A stretch of 64,000 nt of DNA from Tamarix chinensis (Eukaryota > Streptophyta > Magnoliopsida > Caryophyllales > Tamaricaceae): contig CM060177.1 of NCBI GenBank assembly GCA_030549775.1, positions 64,110,638 through 64,174,637 on the forward strand, read 5' to 3'. A program made the translations under genes and the position numbers. Positions 32,939 to 42,780 of the stretch are shown in pieces. Below the pieces are notes generated by a model. That model was not told where the DNA came from. It did no database searches and saw only the letters and a program-made list of their open reading frames with translations. Position 1 is the first letter of the stretch. Each line of letters starts with the position of its first letter.

Positions 32939-33832
32939 TGATGCGTGAGCAGAGTCGCATGACACGACACCGGCTAAGATGGTTACGCTACTCCACGCAG
33001 ATACATGAACATGGAGGTGCATGCATGCGTTGCATGCAACGTTCTTTAGTTATCGTAACGTTTATTATTAATTCATTTATTATTATTTTTATTTCGAGTC
33101 AAATAAGGTTGTTAGTAGCTAGATCATTTAATATCTTCTAGCTAGTCTTAAGTCATTTATTATTATTTTTATTCAAATAAGGTTGTTAGTAGCTAGATCA
33201 TTTAATATCTTCTAGCTAGTCTTAAGTCATTTATTATTATTTTTTGAATCAAATGAGGTTGTTAGTAGCTAGATCATTTAATATCTTCTAGCTAGTCTTA
33301 AGTCATTTATTATTATTTTTATTTCGAGTCAAATAAGGTTATTAGTAGCTAGATCATTTAATATCTTCTAGCTAGTCTTAGGGAATTCAATGTTTCTAGG
33401 AAAGATTAGTGGCAAGATTATTGTAATCTTTGAAGGGAGGCTTGACAACTTTTGGCTATTTAAAGCCATAGAAACCGAGAGAAAAAACACAATTTGAATG
33501 AGAAGAAAAACCTTAAGCTTGCTTAAACCCAAATTCTATGTGGATTCATCTTGTAACAAGTCGAATATGTGTGAACGATTTGTTTCGAAAAACTTTAATC
33601 TTTATTTCTGTGTGGCTTAAAGATTAATTGATCCCTCTATTTGTTTTTACTTCACCACCTCTATCTTTTCCACTAAAAACCCTACTCCAAACCGTCACTC
33701 CATTCGTCCATCCAAACCCTTTTCACTGCCCTTCTATCTTTCCATCAACCCTAAACTGCCTTCCACCTTTCCTAACCCTAAACCACCATTTATATTAAAC
33801 CCAAGCCCGAGACTCTAACCGTACACGCATCA
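32939..33832 (+). mobile_element. Family E 3' LTR
   Basis: TGATGCGTGAGCAGAGTCGC to CCGTACACGCATCA, 894 bp. It carries the same four-unit U3 repeat (33070-33380) with different small indels from the 5' copy. Overall it is nearly identical to the 5' LTR. Confidence 0.95.
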
Positions 33833-33837
33833 GTAAA

Positions 33838-34705
33838 GGAAGGATTAATGCACGATTTTTAAGATGCTACGACAGATGGGAATGATCTTCAATCAAGAAC
33901 TCAATGGGATTGTTTAACTTTGAATGATTCGGTTGAATGCATTCAAAGTCTTCTATTTATGATACTACTCCAAGCAATGTCCTATCTAGAATTTAATCTC
34001 AAAGAAAAGGTACTCAAGTGTTAAATTTGTAGGTTTTTATTACTCAAATCAGGGCTTAGCGTGTACAATGACTTAGGGTAGGTATTTATAGGACTCTTAA
34101 CAACTAATTAGCCAACTAACTACGTAGAGTTAGTTAGAAACTAGCAGTTAAGGAACCTTTAAATAACCAATAGGATTAATTTAGCTTAGTTTACGTACTT
34201 AAGCTTTAACTAACGTAACTAACGCAGGCTAACCTTATCCAACCTGAATTAAGCTTCCATAATCCCTAACCCTAGTCGTAAGTAATTAATATCATCATTT
34301 AAATGATATTAATGACAATCATTACAAAGCATTACAATCGACTGTGGTACATACATGAAAAAACAACAAAACCCTAATTTACAAGAAACATATCCAAGGG
34401 TTTACAACAAGTCTAACATAACTAATGAGGTCATCATATCAAGCTTGCTTCATTGTCATCCCATGTATGCCATAGCTTTGCATGCTTTGAATGCATTGTA
34501 CACTTTATGTATCTTTATGTATGTTGACGTCTTCAAATGTCAAATGTCTTCACCTTATAAATATATAACATACCTGCAAGAACATCTTAAAGTCTTTTCA
34601 ATATCAACGGTAGAAGTATTATCAAGGATGTTTAAGATGATCGGCTCAATTATTAGAAATGCCAATTCCTCATTATTTTGAGGATGACTAGATGCTCATG
34701 CATCA
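33838..34705 (-). mobile_element. Family I 3' LTR (main part)
   Basis: Reverse complement of the solo I LTR at 18043-18871, from its start (TGATGCATGAGCATC, 34705 leftwards) to the point of E insertion. The remaining ~35 bases are at 30031-30063 on the far side of E. Purine tract TAGGGGAGAA at 34706-34715 (minus strand). Confidence 0.92.
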
Positions 34706-34716
34706 TTCTCCCCTAG

Positions 34717-35830
34717 TTGAGAAGAATTTGTCCTCAAATTGACATCACTATAATAAGGAGACAAATAATCAATATTAAATATTTTTGAAACTCCTCCATA
34801 ATGATCCAGAAATTCAAGTTCATAAGCATTATCCCTAAATTTCCTCAGTATCTTAAAAGGTCCATAGACTCTTGGCATTAGTTTATTTTTATGTAAGTTA
34901 GGAAATCGTTCTTTACATAAATGTAACCAAACTAAATCACCAGGAGAAAATACCTATGGGATCGATACTTATTTGCTTGGGCTTGATACCTGGCCTTCTC
35001 AATGTTGGTCTCTATTTTCTGATGAAGCTATTGAAATAATTTGACTCTATCTTTGGCTTCATAACTTTGTAATTCTCCTTTCCTCAAAGGAACCATATTG
35101 ATCGGTATGTGTAGATTCACTCCATAAACCACTTCAAACAGGCTAGATTGAGTAGTACTTGATGGACTTCGGTTGTAAGCAAACTCTACATGAGCTAACT
35201 TAACATTCTAATCTTTAGTACTTTCGTTAACCAAACTTCTTAATAATGTACCAAGGGTTTGATTAGTTACCTCCACTTGACCGTCGATTTGTGGATGTGA
35301 AGTGATAAATAACAATTTAGTACCAAGTATATGCCACAAATCTTCCAAAAGTAACTCGCAAACTTGACATCCCTATCTAAGACATTACTTTTTGGCACAC
35401 CATAAAGTTTAAGAATTTCTTGAAAATATAAATCAACAATATGCGTGGCATCATTAGTTTTATTACATAGAATAAAATGAGCCATTTTCAAAAATCTATC
35501 TACCACAACTAAAATAGAATCTTTACCACGTTTTGTTCTATGTAACCCTAGGATAAAGTTCATACTAACTACTTCCCAAGGTTTATTAGGTATGGGTAAA
35601 GGTGTGTATAAGCCTTTATGAAAGTAAGTTTTACATTTTTGACAAGTAGAACATCGACTTATCATAGCTTTACCCCTTTAATCATACGTGGTCAATAGAA
35701 ATTTTCTTGTAATAATTCCATAGTTTTATGTATTCCAAAATGTTCCGCAATGCCACCTTCATGTACCTCTTTTATTAATAAATCTCTAACACTAGATCTA
35801 GGTACACAATTTATTTAGTCTAAACAAAAA
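34717..35830 (-). pseudogene. Family I integrase
   Basis: Right to left: EHFGIHKTMELLQENFYWPR, zinc-binding CSTCQKCKT, core with SMNFILGLHRTKRGKDSILV (first Asp changed to Asn in MNF), NVLDRDVKFASYFW (second Asp), the QVEVTNQTLGT block (third residue Glu), FAYNRSPSSTTQSSLFEVVY, and the end PRVYGPFKILRKFRDNAYEL with a GPF motif, NIDYLSPYYSDVNLRTNSSQ. Several frame changes. Unlike family A, the frame stops at the purine tract and does not run on into the LTR for long. Confidence 0.88.
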
Positions 35831-36808
35831 TCAATCTTGTAAGACATAATTACCATGGTATCTACTTTCTTTACATGCATTGAATACATCCATGAAATCC
35901 TCGTCTTTAGGATACAATTCTTTTAACATCTCAAAACCTAAAAGTTTAGCATCCATCATGACAATTAATGTAGATCTACGAGAAAGAGCATTGGCTACTA
36001 CATTTTCCTTTCCATCTAAGTGTTTGACAGATAACACAAAGGATTGAAAGAAGCTCGCCCACTTTGCATGCCTTGGACTAACTTTATTTTGACCATGTAA
36101 ATATTTCAAACTTTCATGATCCGAGTGTAACACAAAGGGTTTGGGCCTCAAATAATGACTCCATGTCCCTAAGATCCGTATGATGGCAAATAATTCCTTG
36201 TCATAAGTCGAATAGTTAAGTTTGGCACCCTTCAACTTTTCAGAAAAGAATGCTAAAGGTTTCTTTTCTTGTCTAGCATCACAGGTCACTTCAAAAAGTA
36301 TATCAAAGTTGGGTAAAGATATGACAGGAGCACTACATATTTTAGTTTTGAGGGTTTCAAATGCTTGAGTAGCTTCTTGTCCCCATTTAAATTCACCTTT
36401 TTTCATGAGTTGTGTAATAGGTGCAGCTATAGTAGAAAAATCCTTAATGAACCTTCTATAAAAACTAGCCAACCCATGGAAAATTCTTACATCATGTACA
36501 CCTTTAGGGATAGGCCACTCTTGTATAGCATTAATCTTATTAGGATCCACTTTAACATCCTCGCCACGAACAATATAGCCTAGGAAAACTACACTTGGAA
36601 GCATAAAATCACATTTCTCAAGTTTTCCATAAAGTTTAGCTTCCCTTTGCTTATCAAATAATTTTCTGAAGTGCACTAGGTGATCATATTCATTTTTACT
36701 ATACACAAGTATATCATCCAAATAGATAACAATAAAGTCACCAAGGAAAGGTAGGAGAACTTCATTCTTAAGTCTCATGAATGAACTAGGTGCATTACAT
36801 AGGCATAA
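35831..36808 (-). pseudogene. Family I RT C-terminus and RNase H
   Basis: A 315-codon open frame. RT palm end FIVIYLDDILVYSKN with intact YLDD, VVFLGYIVRGEDVKVDPNKI, IFHGLASFYRRFIKDFSTIA, then RNase H: ISLPNFDILFEVTCDA, then directly KKPLAFFSEKLKGAKLNYST, so about ten residues after the first catalytic Asp (the SGVGIGAVL block) are deleted, then LHSDHESLKYLHGQNKVSPR and ENVVANALSRRS. The deletion is in frame. Confidence 0.92.
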
Positions 36809-37540
36809 TGATCCAAAGTCAAACTTGGCCCATGAACCCGTGTCACTTGTTTTGGAAGCCCTTGGGTTTTCCCCATTTACTCACAAGTCGGAATCCGTTA
36901 CATGCCTTACTTGGGTGTGTGATTAAAGCCTTATTCAGTAAAGACCAAGCAAGTAGAAGCCCAAGGAGATCAGTGGTTATTTTAGTCTTGTTTATTTTTA
37001 TTTTTGTGTTTTTATTATTATAATAAATAATGTAGCTCTTTCAAATGGGTATTTAATCCCATTAAGAAGAGAGGCAACAGGCGCGCTAGATTAAAGAATT
37101 GCTGTTGTTTCATTTCTATTCATTAAGTAGCATCTAATGCCTTAATGAGGGGAGTTAAAAGGGGGGCATATCTTTAATTCTTAGCTGTTATAGCTGAACG
37201 GTTTGGGGCTATTATTCAGTTAAATCGTTGGCTTTCTTTTGCTGTATGATATTGCCTATAAATATAAGTTTGAAGAGAGGAATAACAATTCCTGATTATT
37301 CACAATATACCTTATGGTTTTCTCTTTGCTTTGAGTTTGTCTCGAGTTAAATATTATTTTCTTATATCTTTGAGTTTGTCTTGAGTTCTTGCCTAAGATC
37401 CCAGAACTTTGAGTGTGTTCTTGAGTTTTGGTTCATTTTCGTTATTTTATTGCTAATTACATTATGTTCAAATTTGAGTATTCCTTCTCGAGACTAAAAT
37501 TAACTTTGTGATCTAAGAGGGTTTTTTTTAAATTACATCA
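36809..37540 (+). mobile_element. Solo LTR of family G (732 bp) with TSD CATAA
   Basis: TGATCCAAAGTCAAACTTGG ... TTTAAATTACATCA, flanked by CATAA at 36804-36808 and 37541-37545. It splits the RT of I within the [10 protein letters not shown] block. The perfect duplication and lack of interior identify a solo LTR. Confidence 0.96.
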
Positions 37541-38195
37541 CATAACCATCCACTCAAAGAGACCATATTTAGTTTTGAAAGCAGTTTTCCACTCATCTCC
37601 TTCCCTAATCCTCGCTTTATCGTAACCACTTCATAAATCAATTTTGGAAAATACTTGTGCACCACAAAGTTCGTCTAGCATATCATCTAACCTAGGCATA
37701 GGAAAATGATATTTGATAGTAATGTTATTTACGGCTCTAGAATCAATACACATGTGCCAAGTACCATCTTTCTTAGGAACAAGTAGGGTAGGTACACCAC
37801 AAGGGCTCATACTTTCTCTCAAATCCTTCATCCATAAGCTCTTGTATTTGTTTTTGTAATTCCTTAGCTTCTTTTGGGTTACATCTATAAGTAGGTTTAT
37901 TTGGGAGAGGCATTCTAGGAATAAGATCTATAACATGTTCTATAGCTCTTTTAGGTGGTAATCCAGGAGGTAAGTCATCATGAAATACATCATGATACTC
38001 ATCAAGTAGCTTATTTATATTAGGATCATTATGTTGTTTCTCCCCAAGTTGAGAGACTTTAGCAACTAAGGCATAACAAATTACCTCTTCTTCTATGCAT
38101 CTTTCCATAGCCTTTTCATGTAATAATAAACTCTTTTTATCATCACTTAAAGGCGTATTATCATATAGAGAAGGTGTTAATCTATACAGTTGCAT
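37541..38195 (-). pseudogene. Family I reverse transcriptase, N-terminal part
   Basis: Right to left: [55 protein letters not shown], then after a one-base frame change [40 protein letters not shown] and [18 protein letters not shown], then a stop and [15 protein letters not shown] up to the solo G LTR. Confidence 0.9.
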
Positions 38196-38704
38196 CCCTT
38201 TTTCACAACATATTCATTAGTCACGCCATCATGAGTTGCTTTTCTATCATATTGCCACAAACGTCCTAAAAGTAAACCACAAGCATCCATAGGCAACACA
38301 TCATATAAGACTTCATCATGGTAGTCTCTAATGCAAAATGATACTAGGGTTTGCTTTTTTACCTTAGCTCCTTTATCTTTATTTAACAATTGCAAAGAAT
38401 AAGGTTTAGGATGATTAGTAGTCTCTAAACCAAGCTTTTTGACCATTGCTTCACTAGCAACATTAGTGCATGAACCACTATCAACAATGAGTCTACAAAC
38501 CGTATCACCTATTTTACATTTAGTTTTTAAAATTTCCTCCCTTTGAGTAGGTTTTTCATTAGGTTGTATTTGTAACACTCTTTGAGGCACAAAACATGGA
38601 TCTCCATCTTCTTCACCCATGGTCAAAATATCATGAGGAGATTCGATTTTTAGGTCATCATCTTCACTACATGGTTCCATTTCCTCTATTTCACTTAAGG
38701 TCAA
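38177..38704 (-). pseudogene. Family I protease
   Basis: Open frame of 175 codons. Active site LIVDSGSCTNVASEAMVKKL carries a canonical DSG, unlike the DGG of families A and G. Then KPYSLQLLNKDKGAKVKKQT and YDVLPMDACGLLLGRLWQYD. It starts in the spacer MTLSEIEEMEPCSEDDDL, which is homologous to the gag tail of E and F (MTLREIEEIKR), and shows where those gag-only elements lost pol. Confidence 0.9.
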
Positions 38705-38710
38705 AGTTCT

Positions 38711-39700
38711 TTAGTTAGGATATTCTCTAACAAAGTGTCCATATCCTTTACACTTAAAACATTGCTTATTAGAGATCTCAACCATCTTATTTTTACCCTT
38801 TTCATCTCGATTAGCTTTCTTATCATAAGAGGATGTAGATGATGCATGCATACTAGATTTAGACATCAATGATGTATTTGAATACGGTTTAGATGAAATC
38901 GAAGCATTAGATTTAGCATAGCCTTTGGTTGATTTTGTTCGTCTCTCAAATTTTAATGCCAACTTAATCAAGTCATCCAGAGAATCATAGGCAAACATGT
39001 CAACTTTGTCACATATCAAATTATTAAGTCCACCTAAGTATCTAGCATATTTTTGTTCTTTCCTTTCTTGTACATCACATGTAAGTGCTAGTCTTTCAAA
39101 CTCTCTAGTGTGCTCTTCCACACTAAGTAATCCTTGCCTTAGGTTGTCATTTTTACATACATGCCTTGTTCATATTCCCTAGGCACAAATATTCTTCTTA
39201 GGTTCTTTTTAAGTTTACCCCATGACTTAATTTTTGACTTCTCTTGCCTTTCTCTTGTCTTTTTCAAGTTATCATACCAAATCCTAGCAAACATTTTAAA
39301 TTTAAGAGTAGCAAGTTTACACTTTCATTCATCATCATACTCCTTAAATTCATAAATAGCTTCTATCCCATGTAACCATTCAAAAAACTCCACATTTAAT
39401 TCACCATAAAAATTAGGGAGATCTAGTTTTATACATTTATCCTTGTTAGGTGTATGCCTTACTTGAGTTTGATGTGGTCTTCTATGGTGACCTGATCCTT
39501 GAAAACCGACTTCTTCTTCTCCATCTTTGGTGTATTCCATTTTTGAATTCACATGCCCTCCTTTAGCTTGAATGGCACGTCTCACCATTCCCTCTACACG
39601 ATCTTGAGTTGCTTCCATCTGATTTTGTAGTTGTTGAAGCTTGTCTTGATCTGCTACTTTGACTTCTACACGTTGAAGCTGCTATTTTAGTTCCGCATTG
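38711..39700 (-). pseudogene. Family I gag
   Basis: Right to left in three frames: VADQDKLQQLQNQMEATQDR (coiled coil), VEGMVRRAIQAKGGHVNSKM, KLDLPNFYGELNVEFFEWLH, GIEAIYEFKEYDDE, an altered middle, LSVEEHTREFERLALTCDVQ, ARYLGGLNNLICDKVDMFAY, and the knuckle CFKCKGYGHFVREY with tyrosine in place of the last cysteine. Frame breaks near 39320 and 39125. It is the closest pol-linked relative of the E and F gag. Confidence 0.88.
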
Positions 39701-39705
39701 GTCTT

Positions 39706-39935
39706 GAGTTGTGAGTGTTTGGTCTTTGGCTACCTTAGATCAAATATTATCATACTCTTCATCTATTTTCTCAATTTTAACTTTAGGTGGCCAATTATCC
39801 CATAAACCACCATCTTCCACTAAGCATGTGCCAACTTGTTTAGCATATGCATCAAATTGGTATGAGAGGTTAGGGTAGAGAATTTGGGATAATTTTTATC
39901 TCCCCTTTTCCTTTTTACCTCGTCTATGCCCAAAC
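39706..39935 (+). mobile_element. Family D LTR 3' end, primer site and leader start
   Basis: Plus-strand D LTR from GTCTTGAGTTGTGAGTG to GCATATGCATCA (39854), then a decayed primer site (TTGGTATGAGAGG) and 80 bases of D leader ending in GTCTATGCCCAAAC. The leader resumes at 44466 after the nested A element, as shown by the unbroken paralogue at 57781-57900. Confidence 0.88.
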
Positions 39936-40922
39936 AGCAAATAAGGAGCTGGACTTGTTAATCATACACTTGGAGATGATGCAAATCCTTCACAAGACCC
40001 TTTATCGCTTTCAAGTGGTCCAATTACAAGACTTAGAACCAAACATTTCAAGGAAGCACTAAATGGGCTAATCCAAGAGATTTGGGCCGATTCTAAACAG
40101 ACCAAGATGGGCTCAAATAATAATCAAGACTTAGTCAACATCATCAAAGAAGTTGAAGAGACTAATATTTATGCAAAAACATTTCCAATATGATCTAACC
40201 ATCAAAAGGCATGAATTTCATGAGTTTCAAGATATTAAATAGAGGATTTAAAACATGGTCTTGAATGGTTATGTTAAATACATTAAAATTAGTCATTTAG
40301 CTATTTATGGTTGCCTTTAGAAGTCCAAGAGGCCTAAAAAACGTGGAAACTTGTTTATTTTATTGTTTGTACTGTTTTAAAGCTTTAATTATGAATTTTC
40401 ATATTCTAGGAGGGTGTTTTAAAAGCTTTAATTATGACTTTTCGTATTCTAGCTTCATTTATGACTTTTCGTATTCTATCTTTAGTTATGACTTTTCCTA
40501 TTCTAGGAGGGTATTTTAAAGCATTAGTTGTGACTTTTCCTATTCTTGGAGGGTTGTTCCAAGCATATATATCTATATATATATATATATATATATATGT
40601 GGGTATTTCGAGATGAATAAGGACATATAAAGTTTTCAGAAATTATTATATTTGTGAGGTTTTGTGTTCCTCTTCGTTCTTAAAAGAACTTGTAGAACTT
40701 ATCAAGTTAATCTTGTGGCATTCAAACAACCAAATTTATCACCTTGATTGTTGAGAGATTCTCAAGTTTTCTAGGTGTGGAGTTTCAATCCTTCGTAGTA
40801 TTGGTTTTCATCTTGTTAGGTGTTGGGTCAAGGCTCAAGCAATCTTGTCTTCATGATCTTGGGGTTTTAAACCATCGTTGCTATTGGGTTTCAGCATAGT
40901 TGTTTATGGAGTTATAATCATT

Positions 40923-40934
40923 TGGTATCAGACC
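40923..40934 (+). other. Primer binding site (one mismatch)
   Basis: TGGTATCAGACC, two bases after the LTR end; one base differs from the initiator-Met-tRNA site. Leader 40935-41457 has three A-rich blocks with AAAAAGGTACACGATT words (41000-41140). Confidence 0.88.
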
Positions 40935-41457
40935 TTTGGTTCTAAGATAAGTTTGATTATCTTTCATTTTTGTTTATCTTTTATATACTGTTACCTCTTA
41001 TAGGAAAAAAAGAAAAAAGAAAAAAGGCACAATTCTAGTAAGAAAAAATCATCAAAAAAAGTGAAAAAAGGTATACAATTCCAATAAGAAAAAAATTGTC
41101 AAAAAAAAGAGAAAAAAAGTGAAAAAAGGTACACGATTGCAATAGGAAAACTTCATTTCGATCTTGTGTCTCACCTTATTTATGTTCTTGGCCTTTTGGT
41201 TAGTTTTGGTTGTTTCTCATTTATTTTTATATTTTTTGAATTGTTGTGGGATTATTTTGAATTAGTTTATAGACGTTCAATTAAGAACTAAAGAAGACAC
41301 AAAAAAGAGAGAGAAAAAAAAGGAAAGAGTGTGTGAGACCATAAGAGGTTAAAAGCCGTTTAGTGTGAAAACACGAGCGCGAGTGTATAAATTCTTGAGA
41401 GAAACACGTGAGGGAGTGCTTGTGAGGATTCTAACTTTGTTTTGCAGATTTTAAATA

Positions 41458-42778
41458 TGTCCAACAATCAAGAAGATACAACCGAAGAAGTTCAACAACT
41501 TGCAGTTCCGAATCTCCAAATGCAAGCCTTGTTAATGGAGATGAGGGATATGTTGAGGGCTGAATTAGAACCTATTCATGATAGGTTGGACAGGGTAGAA
41601 GCAGAGGCTCCTAGGAGACATCAATAAGACATCTCCAATAGGCAGCAAGGTGGGTGTGTTCCGTGGCGGAATGTTGAGGAAGAGGAGGAGTCAAAGTTTG
41701 ATGAGCTATATTTGAACCGGGGCAGGTGTCAGCGTGGGAATAAGATTCAAGAAGCTAGGATTAGTATCCCAAGGATAATGATTTGGGAAACATAAAGATT
41801 AAAATCCCATCTTTTCAAGGTAAAAGTGATCCTGAAGTTTATTTGGAGTGGGAAACTAAAATGGATATGATGTTTGATTGTCACAACTACTCGGAGATAA
41901 AGAAGGTTAAGTTGTCTACAATTGAATTCACTTATTATGCCATTATATGGTGGGACTGATTACTGATTAATAGGATAAGGAATAGAGAGCCACCTGTGGA
42001 TACTTGGGAGGGGATGAAAATGCTTATAAGGAAGCGTTTTGTACCCAACCACTATTATAGAGGATTATATCAAAAGTTGCAGAGGTTAAATCAAGGTTCT
42101 GATCAAGATGCAAAGTTTTTGAGTTACTTTTGGAAGACTTTGTGGGGAAAGTTAAAAACCAAGTTATTGTTTTCTACTACTTGTCATCCACAAATGGATG
42201 GTCAAACTGAAGTCGTGAATAGAACTTTATCTACTTTGTTACATGCTATCATTAAAAAGAACTTGAAAACACGGGAAGATTGTTTGCAACATGTTGAATT
42301 TGCTTATAATAGAAGTATACATTCAGCAACTAAGTTTTCACCTTTTGAAATGGTTTATGGCTTTAACCCTTTGTCACCATTGAATTTAACTTCTTTACCT
42401 TTGAGTGAACGTGTGAACTTAGAATGCAAAACGAAGGCAGAATTTATAAAGATGATTCATGACAAGGCATGACTTAACATTGAAAGGAAGACTCAACAAT
42501 ATGTCCAACAAGCCAACAAAGGATGCAAGAAGGTAGTGTTTGAATCAGGTGATTGGGTTTGGTTAAACTTACAGAAGGAACATTTTCCAGAGAAACGACG
42601 TTCAGAACTCCTACCTCGGGGTGACAGACTATTTCAAGTAGTGGAACGCATCAATGATAATGCCTACAAGCTTGACTTACCAGGTGAGTATGGTGTTAGT
42701 ACAAGCTTTAACGTTTCTGATTTATCTCCTTTTGATGTAAGTGATGATTTGAGGAAAATTCCTTTTCAAGAGGAGGAG
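41458..42778 (+). pseudogene. Family A gag-integrase deletion fusion
   Basis: Gag starts at MSNNQEDTTEEVQQLAVPNL and is stopped at the RRHQ codon run (41625). Fragments of the gag core follow. The frame at 41996 reads [32 protein letters not shown] and then switches within one codon to [20 protein letters not shown] of the integrase core, staying open for 158 codons to 42472. After a stop at 42470 a 130-codon frame carries VFESGDWVWLNLQKEHFPEK, LFQVVERINDNAYKLD and the LTR-encoded tail. So about 3.2 kb of pol has been removed in frame. Confidence 0.9.
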
Positions 42779-42780
42779 AA

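Larger units (their letters stand above)
30069..33832 (+). mobile_element. Gag-only LTR element, family E, 3764 bp, TSD G(C/T)AAA
   Basis: Two LTRs (898 and 894 bp) surround a 1.97-kb interior that holds a Met-tRNA primer site, a gag gene and a purine tract (CCCGGGGAGAA) but no protease, RT, RNase H or integrase. Flanks GCAAA (30064-30068) and GTAAA (33833-33837) are a duplication with one mutation: the I LTR at 18806 has GTTTAC-strand-equivalent GTAAA context. The layout fits the class described as TR-GAG (terminal-repeat elements with gag). The LTRs are very similar, which suggests a fairly recent insertion. Confidence 0.93.
30031..39705 (-). mobile_element. Family I Ty3/gypsy element, minus strand, with two nested guests
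   Basis: Right to left: gag (39700-38711), protease (38704-38200), RT (38195-37541), [solo G LTR 36809-37540], RT/RNase H (36808-35831), integrase (35830-34717), purine tract, 3' LTR (34705-33838), [gag-only element E], remainder of the LTR (about 30063-30031). The 5' LTR and leader are gone; a D LTR fragment adjoins at 39706. Most domains are open for long stretches, so this is a moderately decayed autonomous-type element. Confidence 0.9.

Noticed and set aside
34355..34681. 108-codon plus frame
   Set aside because: Lies wholly inside the inverted family I LTR and has no domain.
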